A DNA stretch of 64,000 bases from positions 1 through 64,000 of the forward strand of contig JAPPLU010000030.1 in the NCBI GenBank assembly GCA_028874075.1, written 5' to 3'. How positions within the stretch are numbered: position 1 is the first letter of the stretch; every line of letters begins with the position of its first letter. This stretch comes from Chloroflexota bacterium (lineage in GTDB: Bacteria; Chloroflexota; Dehalococcoidia; Lucifugimonadales; UBA3495). A program made the translations under genes and the position numbers. A model generated the notes under the pieces. The model searched no databases. It had not been told where the DNA came from and saw only the letters and a list, made by a program, of their open reading frames with translations. Positions 54,779 to 63,655 of the stretch are shown here, in pieces.

Positions 54779-55579
54779 ATGACCACCAGTTCCGTAACCT
54801 GGACCCAGGAAATGGTAGAAGTAGCCGGTACCCGCATTAACTTGGTCAAGGGCGGCTCCGGCGATCCCCTGCTCGTCCTCCACGACGAAATGGGCCACCC
54901 CGGCTGGCTCCGCTGGCACGAGGCCCTGGCCCAGAACCACACCCTTTACATCCCCTGGCACCCCGGCTTCGGCGAGTCCGAGCCCCTGGACTGGGTGATG
55001 AACCTCCACGACCTGGCCGTCTGGTACCTGGGTGCCCTCGACGACCTGGGCCTGGAGGGCGTGGACGTCATCGGCTTTTCCCTGGGCGGTTGGCTGGCCG
55101 CCGAAATGGCGGTAATGAACCCACAGCAGTTCAAGCGCCTGGCCCTGGTAGGCGCCGCCGGCGTCCGTCCCCCTGAGGGCGAAATCTACGACATCTTCCA
55201 GGTGGTGGCCAAGGTCTTCATCACCCGCAGCCTCCTCAACCCCGATGCCGTCCCCGAGTTCCAGGCCATCTGCCCCGACGAACCCTCTGAGGAGCAGGCC
55301 TTCAACTGGGAAACCTCCCTGGAGGGCGCCTGCCGCCTGGCCTGGCGTCCCTACATGCACTACCCGGCCCTGCCCAACCTGCTCCCCCGCCTCAAGCGCC
55401 TCCCAACCCTCATCGTCACCGGCGACCAGGACCCCATAGTCCCCCCCAGCGCTGCCCAGCTATACCACCAAAGCATCCCCAACTCCCGCCTCGCAATAAT
55501 CCAAAACTGCGGCCATAGGCCGGAGGTGGAGCAGACGGAGCGATTTCTGGAGGTTGTGCGGGGGTGGTTTGGAGAGTAA
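54779..55579 (+). CDS. Alpha/beta hydrolase
   Basis: 266 residues. Nucleophile elbow VIGFSLGGWLAAEM (G-F-S-L-G) near residue 103, oxyanion region LLVLHDEMGHPGWLRWH, catalytic Asp in VTGDQDPIVPPSAA and His in IIQNCGHRPEVEQ. Likely esterase or lactonase; substrate unknown. ATG has AAGGAG upstream. The small DUF2283 gene starts 4 bp after the stop codon. Confidence 0.9.
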   Translation: MTTSSVTWTQEMVEVAGTRINLVKGGSGDPLLVLHDEMGHPGWLRWHEALAQNHTLYIPWHPGFGESEPLDWVMNLHDLAVWYLGALDDLGLEGVDVIGFSLGGWLAAEMAVMNPQQFKRLALVGAAGVRPPEGEIYDIFQVVAKVFITRSLLNPDAVPEFQAICPDEPSEEQAFNWETSLEGACRLAWRPYMHYPALPNLLPRLKRLPTLIVTGDQDPIVPPSAAQLYHQSIPNSRLAIIQNCGHRPEVEQTERFLEVVRGWFGE

Positions 55580-55583
55580 GACT

Positions 55584-55784
55584 ATGAAACTGAGAGTGGA
55601 TAAGGAAGCGGATGCTCTGTACCTGCGCTTGGACGCTTCCCGAATAGTAGAGACTGAAGAAGTCGCCCCAGGCGTAATGCTGGACTTCAACGAAGACAAC
55701 GAGGTTGTGGGCGTAGAAATGCTTTACCTGACCCGCCGGTTTCCGGGGATGGGTTTGGGGGATGTGGAGGTTGAGAGCAGGTAA
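55584..55784 (+). CDS. DUF2283 domain protein
   Basis: 66 residues. The whole protein is DUF2283: MKLRVDKEADALYLRLD, VAPGVMLDFNEDNEVVGVEML and the beta hairpin after it. Function unknown; often near toxin-antitoxin or mobile genes. ATG 55584 has GGAG upstream and follows the hydrolase almost directly, so it is probably co-transcribed. Confidence 0.8.
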   Translation: MKLRVDKEADALYLRLDASRIVETEEVAPGVMLDFNEDNEVVGVEMLYLTRRFPGMGLGDVEVESR

Positions 55785-55934
55785 CCTGTGCCTAACCCCA
55801 CAAGATTGATACTTGTCCTGACAGATTCTGAACTGTGACCAGTTAACGTAGACATAACGTATAAGCTCGTAGTAGTATAAATGTTCTAATTGTTTATGCG
55901 CCTAGGGCCTTTGCCCGACAAGGAAACGTGAAAT

Positions 55935-56687
55935 ATGCCCTCAGGAATTGAATGGACTGATGAGACCTGGAATCCTGTTACGGGCTGTACTCGTGTTTCT
56001 CCGGGATGTGACAACTGCTACATGTACGCTCTGTACCCTCGTCTCAATGCCATGGGTGTTCCTGGATACGGTCCCTCTCCCGCAAACGTCACTCCCCTGC
56101 CAGAGAGGCTGATGGTTCCTTTCCGATGGAAAAAGCCCCGCCGCATCTTCGTCAACAGTATGTCAGACCTGTTCCATACCGATGTTCCCTCTGAATTTAT
56201 CCTTGACGTGTTTCATGTAATGAAGGCCGCATCTTCAGAATACGGTCATGTTTTCCAGGTCCTGACTAAGAGGCCCGGCCGGGCCGTAGCCTGGTGGAAC
56301 ATGCACAAAAGCTTGTTCCCGGAGGGCTGGCCTCCCAAAGTCTGGATTGGCACGTCAGTCGAGAATCAAAAGTACGCCCCTAGATTGACAGTCTTGGAAC
56401 GTTTGCCAGCAAATACCAGATTCGTCTCAGCAGAGCCTTTGCTCGACCGGTTAGACTTGACTCCCTGGTTGGAACGGGGAACGGTGCAGTGGGTGATTGT
56501 AGGGGGAGAAAGCGGGCCCGGTGCCCGGCCCATGGACATTGAGTGGGCTATCCATCTAAAGGATCAATGCGATGATTGGCATATCAAGTTTTTTCTCAAA
56601 CAACTGGGTGGCGTCAGGAAGAAGCGTGGGGGCGATGCCGCGACCATTGACGGGAATACCTGGACTGAAATTCCAGACTGGGAGTAA
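55935..56687 (+). CDS. Three-Cys-motif (Gp37/Gp68, DUF5131) family protein
   Basis: 250 residues. Begins IEWTDETWNPVTGCTRVSPGCDNCYM, i.e. C-x5-C-x2-C, the three-Cys motif that gives the family its name (phage Gp37/Gp68, DUF5131). VLTKRPGRAVAWW and WIGTSVENQKYAPR are further family blocks, and ends with VWxGGESGPG-type VIVGGESGPGARPM. The fold is thought to be radical-SAM-like, but function is not established. Its partner gene tcmP lies directly downstream. Base composition is lower in GC than neighbours. Confidence 0.88.
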   Translation: MPSGIEWTDETWNPVTGCTRVSPGCDNCYMYALYPRLNAMGVPGYGPSPANVTPLPERLMVPFRWKKPRRIFVNSMSDLFHTDVPSEFILDVFHVMKAASSEYGHVFQVLTKRPGRAVAWWNMHKSLFPEGWPPKVWIGTSVENQKYAPRLTVLERLPANTRFVSAEPLLDRLDLTPWLERGTVQWVIVGGESGPGARPMDIEWAIHLKDQCDDWHIKFFLKQLGGVRKKRGGDAATIDGNTWTEIPDWE

Positions 56688-56693
56688 GGAACT

Positions 56694-57547
56694 TTGGCAA
56701 CCTTCGGTGGCCCATGGACTCAACAGAAGCTCGAAATCCTGAGACGATACCTTGACGCCTATACCACAGCCCTTAAGAAGACCAGGTTTCATCTTTACTA
56801 TGTAGATGCTTTTGCAGGTGAAGGATTCTGGAGGCCGGATTCAAACTACATAGGCGACGACTACGGAGAATTCGGAGACTTGCTGCGAGGGTCTGCCAGG
56901 ATTGCGTTGGATATTGATGACCGGTCCTTCGATAGTTTCCTCTTCATTGAGAAGGACGATTCCCGAAGCGTCTCTCTACAGTCTTTGTCTGACGAGGCTG
57001 TTACCATGGGAAAGACATCCGAGTTGTGAATGAGGATGCCAATATTGCCCTTCCTGATTTCTGCCAGAGCATGGGAGATTTCGACCGTGCCGTAGTTTTT
57101 CTTGACCCTTACGCTACTGAAGTTTCATGGAGTACGGTCGCCACCATTGCGGAAACTGGCAAAATCGATTGCTGGATTTTGTTCCCGCTATCAGCGATAG
57201 CTCGGATGATGCCCAGGCAAAATGAACCTAATGAACAGCTGTCCGCACATCTAAACCGTGTGTTTGGTGGCCAGGAATTTTGGCAAGACTTTTATCGTCC
57301 ATCAGTTCAGCAACTCTTACCTCTGTTTGGGGATGATACCCTCTTGGAAAGAACTGGTGGCAGTGCCCTGATTGCAGAACAATACAAGAGAAGACTGCAA
57401 ACAGTGTTTCATAGCGTGGCACCAAATTCAAAGACTCTGAGGAATTCTAAGGGTTCTCCGTTGTTTGAGTTCTATTTTGCAGCCTCCAACCCTGTGGGAG
57501 CACCCACCGCCATAAGAATCGCGAACCATCTGCTGGAAAATTGGTAG
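56694..57547 (+). pseudogene. Frameshifted TcmP (three-Cys-motif partner protein)
   Basis: Two overlapping frames encode one protein. The first (56694-57029) reads GGPWTQQKLEILRRYLDAY and FHLYYVDAFAGEGFW and ends GKTSEL-stop. The second frame reads DIRVVNEDANIALPDF from about 57013 on and continues to ANHLLENW at 57547 with VVFLDPYATEVSW. The usual TcmP order needs both, so a one-base frameshift lies near 57010-57016. It starts 6 bp after the three-Cys-motif gene, with TAAGGA before TTG. It may be a real mutation or a sequencing error. Confidence 0.8.
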
Positions 57548-57565
57548 TGTTGCGCTATTTGTGAG

Positions 57566-57590
57566 CATTCGTGTCCATTCGTGGATAGAT
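57566..57590. repeat. TTCGTG dispersed repeat copy
   Basis: ATTCGTGTCCATTCGTGGAT; a further copy is at 58445-58474. Confidence 0.55.
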
Positions 57591-57718
57591 CAGTCCTTTG
57601 CCTCTTACCCCCTGACACCACCCCCTTGCCACCCTGGATAACCCACTGCCACCATAATCCCATGGCCCCCTAAAACCCGGGCCAAATCCAACCCGCCACT
57701 GAGGCGCCCAGAGGCCAG

Positions 57719-58222
57719 ATGTCCACCAAACCTAGGAAACCCCGCTCGTCCCCGGTACCCGCACGCCCCGGCCATTCCGCCATTGTCCCTGCCGCCCCGG
57801 GCGAAATAGATTCCGGCAACGAACTGCCGGACTCCCGCGCCGACCCCGAAGCCGTCGACTACTCCGGCCTGTCCCACCGCCAGCGGGCTACCCTGCCGGT
57901 GGTAGCCTTTGCGCCTACCATCGCCCAGGCTGCTCGCTTCTCCGGCGTCGCCGAGTCCACCCTCCGCCGCTGGCTGGCCAACCCCGATTTCCGCCAACAC
58001 GTAGATCGCATGCGCGAGGAGACCATCCACGTTGCCCACCAGGAACTCAAAGGACTCCTGCCCACCTGTGCCGCCGTCTTCGCCGACGCTATGCGGTCTC
58101 CCGATCCGGCCCTTCGGCTCCGTGCTGCCCGTTACGCCATCTCGTTCATCCTGCGGGTCAACGAGGCCGACCAAATTTCCGCTGACCTTCAGGGCCTGCA
58201 GGCGGCCTCCCGCAAGTCCTGA
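57719..58222 (+). CDS. HTH protein resembling phage terminase small subunit
   Basis: 167 residues. After a disordered Pro/Ser-rich N terminus comes VVAFAPTIAQAARFSGVAESTLRRWLANPDF, a helix-turn-helix with the R-W-L-x-x-P-x-F signature of phBC6A51/terminase-small-like proteins. A long helix and RLRAARYAISFILRVNEA follow. Likely DNA-binding, possibly from a mobile element. Neighbour of the three-Cys-motif pair. Confidence 0.7.
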   Translation: MSTKPRKPRSSPVPARPGHSAIVPAAPGEIDSGNELPDSRADPEAVDYSGLSHRQRATLPVVAFAPTIAQAARFSGVAESTLRRWLANPDFRQHVDRMREETIHVAHQELKGLLPTCAAVFADAMRSPDPALRLRAARYAISFILRVNEADQISADLQGLQAASRKS

Positions 58223-58291
58223 TCTACCGGCGCGGTGCCACCTGCGACGCCCATTGCCTCCCTCCGTCAAGGGCTGACAACGCGACGTAAA

Positions 58292-58331
58292 ATCCCCTCC
58301 CCCTCGACGGGGGAGGGTTAGGGCGGGAGTG
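58292..58331. repeat. CCCTCCCCC hairpin repeat copy
   Basis: TCCCCTCCCCCTCGACGGGG then GAGGGTTAGGGCGGGAGTGA. Confidence 0.7.
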
Positions 58332-58444
58332 AGTGGGAGTACCACCGCCACTCTCCCGCCATCCAGGCGCAAACCCAAATACAAAATGCTCGGAAATCGG
58401 TGGAATTGACCGGAAAAACTGGATTTTTCTCCCGTCCCCACTTG

Positions 58445-58474
58445 CGAATGTTCGTACCTGTTCGTGGATAATAT
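58445..58474. repeat. TTCGTG dispersed repeat copy
   Basis: CGAATGTTCGTACCTGTTCG followed by TGGATAATAT; lies just before the 58493 gene and could overlap its promoter. Confidence 0.5.
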
Positions 58475-58492
58475 AGAACTGGAGCCAGAACT

Positions 58493-59236
58493 ATGTACAC
58501 CCTCTCCCAAATCCGGCGCCACGTCGACTCGCTCAAGCAGAAATACGCCACTGAACTCACCATCTTGAGGCTTCGCCCCCTGGCCGAGGAATTCTGCCTC
58601 TTGTGGTCCGAAGCCATTATCGATGGCAACCCTCCTCCCGATAGCTACGCCTTCATCCGGCACATCGCCCGTCAGGGCTTCCGCCTCAACACCTACACCG
58701 GGCTTCATCTTTACCTGGAGAGGTGCAGTGAAAACGGTCGCAACCCTAATACAATCGGCATCGTCGCTTCCCTGCTGCCCGAGGTTCGCCCCGCCCGCCT
58801 CGAGGAACTGCTCCTGGACGATTCCTCTGATGAGCAGGAGTCTCCCACTTCTGTCACCGGCTGGATCCCCGCCTGGATCTGGAACCCCCACGCCGTCGCC
58901 CGCCTCTTCGCCGGCCTGCTTGACAATTCTGTCGGTCAGGACCCGTATCCGGAGGTCCTAGCACCCGAAAATCTGAATGATTGCGGAAATCCCCTTTCAC
59001 CAACCGGCCCCCGCCGGGACACTGGCCGCCTTTCCAGTGCCACGTCATTTCGACTTTGGGGAAATTCCGCCGTTCTCGCGACTACTGGACCCTCGACCTT
59101 GGAGCAGCAACGTACCGACCTTGGAGCTAACGGAGTTGGCGGCCAGCAATTACCTTGCCACCGCCCGCCCGCCAATGCTAAACTCCCACCAACTCCCCAT
59201 CCCCGCGACGCAATCCGCCATCCCTTGAGGTGTTGA
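58493..59236 (+). CDS. Hypothetical protein
   Basis: 247 residues. The first 165 look like a folded helical protein (YTLSQIRRHVDSLKQKY, RPARLEELLLDD); the later part is Pro/Ser/Thr-rich with many His and Arg and could be read-on after a frameshift. No family recognised. ATG 58493 follows GGAGC. It ends next to the LLM gene start at 59238. Confidence 0.45.
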   Translation: MYTLSQIRRHVDSLKQKYATELTILRLRPLAEEFCLLWSEAIIDGNPPPDSYAFIRHIARQGFRLNTYTGLHLYLERCSENGRNPNTIGIVASLLPEVRPARLEELLLDDSSDEQESPTSVTGWIPAWIWNPHAVARLFAGLLDNSVGQDPYPEVLAPENLNDCGNPLSPTGPRRDTGRLSSATSFRLWGNSAVLATTGPSTLEQQRTDLGANGVGGQQLPCHRPPANAKLPPTPHPRDAIRHPLRC

Positions 59237-59237
59237 T

Positions 59238-60503
59238 ATGCTAATCGGCCACTTTACCGAGCAGCCCTGGCAGGACGACAATTCCGGCCTGATGGGCACC
59301 CAGTCCACCGACCTCAGCATCAGCAACGAACACTACAACCCAGCGGTGGGCTCCAGTCTGTACAACCGCTACCTGGATGAGAAGGTCTATGCCGAGGAGA
59401 TGGGCTTCGACGCCCTGATGCTCAACGAGCACCACAGCACACCCTTCTGCATGCAGGGGGTAACCAACGTCGGCGCCTCCATCCTGGCCCGCATCACCAA
59501 CAAGGCCAAGATCATTATCCTGGGCAATGTCCTTCCCATCTGGGACGACCCCCTCTGGCTGGCCGAACAGTTGGCGATGATTGACATGATCTCCGGTGGC
59601 CGCCTGGTGTCCGGCTTCGTCCGTGGCGGTGGCCGCGAGAGCTACTCCCACAATGCGCCGCCCCACTTCAACCGGGAGCGCTTCGAGGAAGCCCACGACT
59701 TCCTGATAAAGGCCTGGACCACCCCCGGCCCCTGGCGCTGGGAGGGCAAGCACTACCATTACCGCTACGTGAATCCGTGGGCGCGCCCCCTGCAGCAGCC
59801 CCATCCGCCCATCTGGATTCCCTCCACCGTCAGCGTGGAGACCGTCAAGTGGACCGCCGAGAAGGGCTATCCCCTGGTCCTGCTGGCCACCCGTCTTGAA
59901 CCCACCAAGGAGGCCTTCCAGCTTTACCACGACACCGCCGCCGAGTTCGGCCACAAGTCCGACACCCAGAACGTGGCCTACCTGTGGAAGGTTCACGTGG
60001 ACGAGACCGAGGAGAAGGCCGATGAGGTTGGCCGCAAGTACCTGTCCGGCGTCAGCAACCCCTTCCTGGCCGGCAACGAGGGCCAGGTCAACCCGGCCAT
60101 TATGAACCTGCCGGGCCATACCTCCCGCACGTCGCGCCGCCTCTCCGCCACCGCCTTCGGCCCCGCCGGCCGCTTCGGCACTAACCGCCGTCCCTACGAG
60201 GACCAGGCCGCCGACTACAGCATCATCTCCGGCACCCCCAAGACGGTCATACCCAAGATTCGCCACGTCCTCGAGTATCTGCGCCCCGGCAGTGTCTTCT
60301 TCTGGGACGGCGACGGCGCCATGTCCCACGAGGACCAGATGCGCAGCCTTCGCCTCATGGGCCAGGAGGTCATACCCGCCGTCCGCGAAATGGCCAAGGA
60401 GCTGGAACTCTACAGCCCCTTCGAGCGCGACCCCAAGACCGGCGAGTTCATCAACGACGCCGTGGCAGAAGAGGCGGCGGTGGCAGCCCCTGCGGACGAT
60501 TAG
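59238..60503 (+). CDS. LLM-class flavin-dependent oxidoreductase, long form
   Basis: 421 residues, about 70 longer than the first LLM protein. EMGFDALMLNEHHSTPF, LPIWDDPLWLAEQLAMIDMI and GRLVSGFVRGGGRE mark the barrel; HPPIWIPSTVSVETVKW is the C-terminal phosphate region. Third LLM protein in the window; it is most like alkanal-monooxygenase-type members. ATG follows GAGG. A long hairpin ends the transcript. Confidence 0.9.
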   Translation: MLIGHFTEQPWQDDNSGLMGTQSTDLSISNEHYNPAVGSSLYNRYLDEKVYAEEMGFDALMLNEHHSTPFCMQGVTNVGASILARITNKAKIIILGNVLPIWDDPLWLAEQLAMIDMISGGRLVSGFVRGGGRESYSHNAPPHFNRERFEEAHDFLIKAWTTPGPWRWEGKHYHYRYVNPWARPLQQPHPPIWIPSTVSVETVKWTAEKGYPLVLLATRLEPTKEAFQLYHDTAAEFGHKSDTQNVAYLWKVHVDETEEKADEVGRKYLSGVSNPFLAGNEGQVNPAIMNLPGHTSRTSRRLSATAFGPAGRFGTNRRPYEDQAADYSIISGTPKTVIPKIRHVLEYLRPGSVFFWDGDGAMSHEDQMRSLRLMGQEVIPAVREMAKELELYSPFERDPKTGEFINDAVAEEAAVAAPADD

Positions 60504-60514
60504 ACTTTCAGCTC

Positions 60515-60574
60515 ACAAAGAGAGCAGAGCAATGGAGTGTCTCCGTGTAGCTCCGCGGCTCTGCTCCTCTTTGT
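60515..60574 (+). terminator. Long hairpin terminator
   Basis: ACAAAGAGAGCAGAGC pairs with GCTCTGCTCCTCTTTGT (one bulge) between convergent genes. Confidence 0.7.
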
Positions 60575-60591
60575 AAAAGTCCCATCAGCTA

Positions 60592-61644
60592 TTATCCCAA
60601 CTCAGCGGTCAGCACCGACATGGGCCGCGCCCCCACCTCATAGGCGCCCAGGGCCGTCATAGCTCCCGACCCGCCGTCAACGCTGTAGGCGGCCAGCCTG
60701 TTGGTGGCCGACCCGGCGGCAAAGACGAACCGCCCCGAAGGGTCCAGGCTGAAGGCGCTGGGCACCGCCTCAGTGTCCACGTGGGCCGCCGGAGTCAGCA
60801 TCCCCTCGCCGTCCACCTTGAAGGCGGCAATGCTGTTGTGCCCCCGGTTGGGCACCAACAGCAGGCGGGCGTCCGGCGTGAACTGTATCTGCGAACAGGT
60901 GTTGCGGACACTCACCCCCTCCGGCAGGGTGGCCACGGTCTGCAAGTGGCTCAGTGTCCCCGAGTCCCCGTCAATCCGGTAGGACGATACGCTGCACCCC
61001 TGTTCGTTGGAGAAGTACACGATGTCCAGGTTGGGGTGCGTGATCAGGTGGCGCGGCCCCACCAGCGGGTCCATCTCCAGGGTCAATGGGTCGTTGCCCG
61101 AAAGGGTTCCCGTGGCCTCATCGAACCGCAGTTGGTAGATGACGTTGGGCCCGGGGATGTTCTTGGGCGGTTCCAGCACGTTGTCCTGCTGGTAGGCGAT
61201 GTGCGGCACATAGGCAAACCGGTTCGACCGGTCCGTCATGATCGAGTGGGCTCCGTCATCAGTAGCCAGCGACGAGGTGGCCTCTCCTCCAACGCTGCCG
61301 TCGCCGCCCAGCGGAAACACCGCAACCCGGGCTCCCTGGTAGAAGGAGCACAGCAGATGCTTGCCCGTCCGGTCCTGCACGATGTAGGTGGGCGAATCTT
61401 GAGTGTCCACCATCCCGGTCTGGGTAAAGCCACCTGTTGCCGGATCTACCCGGTGGCTGCTTATCTGGGCGGAAGACCGGTGTCCCACGTACAGGGTGGA
61501 CTTGTCCTGGCTCAAGGCCAGCAGTGATGGCCCCCCTGCGATGTCCACTTCCGACTGCAGGGCCAATGCCCCGCTGGATTCGTCCATGGTGAATATCGAA
61601 ACCCTGTCGTCGTCCTGGGCTGCCACGTAAACGTAGGTTGTCAT
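60592..61644 (-). CDS. Lactonase-family beta-propeller (6-phosphogluconolactonase-like)
   Basis: 350 residues from ATG 61644 (MTTYVYVAAQDDD), which has AGGAGG upstream; the frame is open to 61821 through non-coding sequence. Seven-bladed propeller of the YbhE/Pgl type: each blade has an FxxDxxG or TGxL-like repeat such as ALALSQDKSTLYVG, GALALQSEVDIAGG, FTPDARLLLVPNRG and FSLDPSGRFVFAAG. Members cleave lactones, e.g. 6-phosphogluconolactone; no signal peptide. Confidence 0.85.
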   Translation of the reverse strand: MTTYVYVAAQDDDRVSIFTMDESSGALALQSEVDIAGGPSLLALSQDKSTLYVGHRSSAQISSHRVDPATGGFTQTGMVDTQDSPTYIVQDRTGKHLLCSFYQGARVAVFPLGGDGSVGGEATSSLATDDGAHSIMTDRSNRFAYVPHIAYQQDNVLEPPKNIPGPNVIYQLRFDEATGTLSGNDPLTLEMDPLVGPRHLITHPNLDIVYFSNEQGCSVSSYRIDGDSGTLSHLQTVATLPEGVSVRNTCSQIQFTPDARLLLVPNRGHNSIAAFKVDGEGMLTPAAHVDTEAVPSAFSLDPSGRFVFAAGSATNRLAAYSVDGGSGAMTALGAYEVGARPMSVLTAELG

Positions 61645-61814
61645 GGTAGGCCTCCTCCTTGAATAGGTGAGAGTTAAGAAGCAATAGTTGGGATCGTTGA
61701 GCAATCTCTCACGCCCCGCCCTGCTACGCAGGAGACACAAGTGATAAGAGACTGGCCGCTGCATTCCTGGGCTATTGTCGCCCAATCGTGCAGAGTGAGC
61801 AATAGCAAAGTTGG

Positions 61815-61843
61815 TGGACACTGTTGATGTAGCTAGGTATAAT
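61815..61843 (+). promoter_or_regulatory. tRNA promoter
   Basis: TGGACA at 61815-61820 and TATAAT at 61838-61843, spaced 17 bp, 17 bp before the tRNA. Confidence 0.75.
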
Positions 61844-61860
61844 TACCGAACCCACTTTGC

Positions 61861-61951
61861 GGAGAGGTGCCGGAGTGGACGAACGGGCACGACTGGAAAT
61901 CGTGTAGGGGCTTACCGCCTCTCGAGGGTTCGAATCCCTCTCTCTCCGCCA
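61861..61951 (+). tRNA. tRNA-Ser (anticodon GGA)
   Basis: A 91-nt class II tRNA: acceptor GGAGAGG pairs with TCTCTCC, then discriminator G and an encoded CCA. The anticodon stem GGCACGA and TCGTGT surround CTGGAAA (anticodon GGA), with a long variable arm and T arm GAGGG-TTCGAAT-CCCTC. A T run follows directly at 61956. Confidence 0.95.
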
Positions 61952-62829
61952 GCACTTTTTTCCTCGGCTTCTGCTTCACGTCCCATTATTTCCATAAGTC
62001 TGGTAAGCCTTTTAGAGACGGCCTTTAAGAAGGTCGATTGCCCTTTTTTGTGCTTCAGGGTGCTGACCGTGAGGCGCTTTTGCCACCCAAGGCTAGAGAC
62101 TTCAGGAATACCATGGTGGAAAGGGGCATGAGCCCGGCAAGCGGAGACTTAAACCAAATCGGATTACTCATCAAGAGCTTATCGCCTGTTGGTTCGAGGG
62201 TAACCCCTGGGAGCTGTGAGTGGGACGATGGAAACAGAAAGCAACAAGGGACGTCCTGATTCTTTAGTCTTCCCTTACCGGCAGGGGTTCAACAGTACGC
62301 CCTTTTCGAGAAGCAGGTTGGATATGGGCCTTGCATGTCGCCCAACTCTATTCATTTAGGGCCATTGGAAGAAACGTCTGACGGATAAGGTACGTGTAAG
62401 GTGGAACCGGGTTCTGAATAGTACCACAGCAAGTACCCAGGACTTCTTCGTAAGAACCACAGGGGAGGAGGCCATCCGTTCGAGTGTGGGATTCTTGGCG
62501 TTTCCTTTTGTTGCTGTGGGGAGCAATTGACGGCGGGAAGTCCGAGGCACGAGCTCTATTGCAGGCGAGGATTCCTTTCAAGAAATTGGCTGCACCAAAC
62601 CACGAGCACCTTTGCATTTACTGGTCGCCGCAAGACATGCGATGAGCGTTCTGTCAGGATCACAAAATCGATTGCAACCGCGACCAATACCAGCTCCACA
62701 GGTAACAGAAGCTCTTCGAGGTAATTGGCAGTGTTTCTTTCGAAGCCGGAGAGACCTCTATATGGAAGCTAATAAAAGGGACTAAATTAAGGGAGCAATT
62801 TTACGACCAACAGATTCTCCGAATAGGTT
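61952..62829. other. Decayed region next to tRNA-Ser
   Basis: No intact gene. On the minus strand, from about 62130 to 61925, an open run ends in a KAVSKRLTRLMEIM-like helix that could be the end of a tyrosine recombinase; it continues through the tRNA as GGERGIRTLERR. Weak evidence. Confidence 0.3.
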
Positions 62830-63655
62830 GCTGAGGTATTTTATGATGCAGAGGAAGCCCTTTACCGACCCTTCTGGAATCGGGAGGGCAGCCTGCGCCG
62901 GGACTGGTTCGACGGAGGCACAGGCAACGATTTTTTAGCTGCCTGCATTAGTCTGAACCGCATTATGCTCGAAAAGGCCGGCATCGAGTCACAGTCCCGA
63001 GCGCTTGACTTGGGTTGAGGCAACGGCAACACTTCTACCTGTCTGTTCCGCAACACCGGTTGCCAGGTAATCGGGATAGACCTGAGCGGTGTCCGCATCA
63101 AGTATGCCAACGAGTCCGTCGCGGCCCTGCCGGCGGACGAGCAAGCGCCAATAGGGTTTGAGAAAGCTTCTGCCACCGCCCCGCCCCACGGGCCGGGAGA
63201 TGTCAGCCTATCTGGAGCCAGGCGACCGTTTACCATGTTCACGAAGGGGTAACAGCCCTGCAAGAAGCCTACCAAGTGTTGGAGCCTGGCGGGCAAATGG
63301 TGTTTGACGATCTGATTAAGCCCAGCCCCGATATTGGCGACGACGCACCCCGGTTTGTTTATGACCAGCTCCTCTTCGACACCGATTACAGTTTCACCAG
63401 CTATCAGTAGGCTTTGAGCCAGATGGGGTTTGAAGTGCCGGAAGCTTACGACCTTTCGGACAACCTGGGCAGAAGCTATACCTGTCTAGGTCAGATGGCC
63501 GCCGCTCATCAGGAGGAAGACCCGGAAGTGTACTGTGGCCTTGCCAATGCCTATTCTCACATGGTGCGGGCCGTGGATCAGTAGGAACTGGGTTAGGTCT
63601 TGTACGTGTGCCGAAAGTAGCTGGCAAGGGGATGGGCACCAGATTCTGGCAAATG
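62830..63655 (+). pseudogene. SAM-dependent methyltransferase pseudogene
   Basis: Reading through stops gives a normal methyltransferase: EEALYRPFWNREGSL, RALDLG-TGA-GNGNTST (motif I with TGA at 63016 where Cys is usual), GCQVIGIDLSGVRI, then a frameshift near 63195-63205, ATVYHVHEGVTALQEAYQV, LEPGGQMVFDDLI and YSFTSYQ-TAG (63408). Further TAG codons lie at 63582 and 63594. Each stop is one base from a sense codon. Broken by at least four stops and one shift. Confidence 0.8.

Noticed and set aside
57605..58891. 428-residue minus-strand ORF
   Set aside because: It covers an HTH gene, repeats and a second gene on the other strand; Gly/Arg-rich composition marks a shadow.
61900..61951. Protein tail GGERGIRTLERR read on the minus strand
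   Set aside because: This is the tRNA-Ser sequence read backwards, a common false extension of neighbouring frames.
63016..63018. TGA in DLG-UGA-GNG as another selenocysteine site
   Set aside because: The same gene carries several TAG stops and a frameshift, so this is decay rather than recoding.
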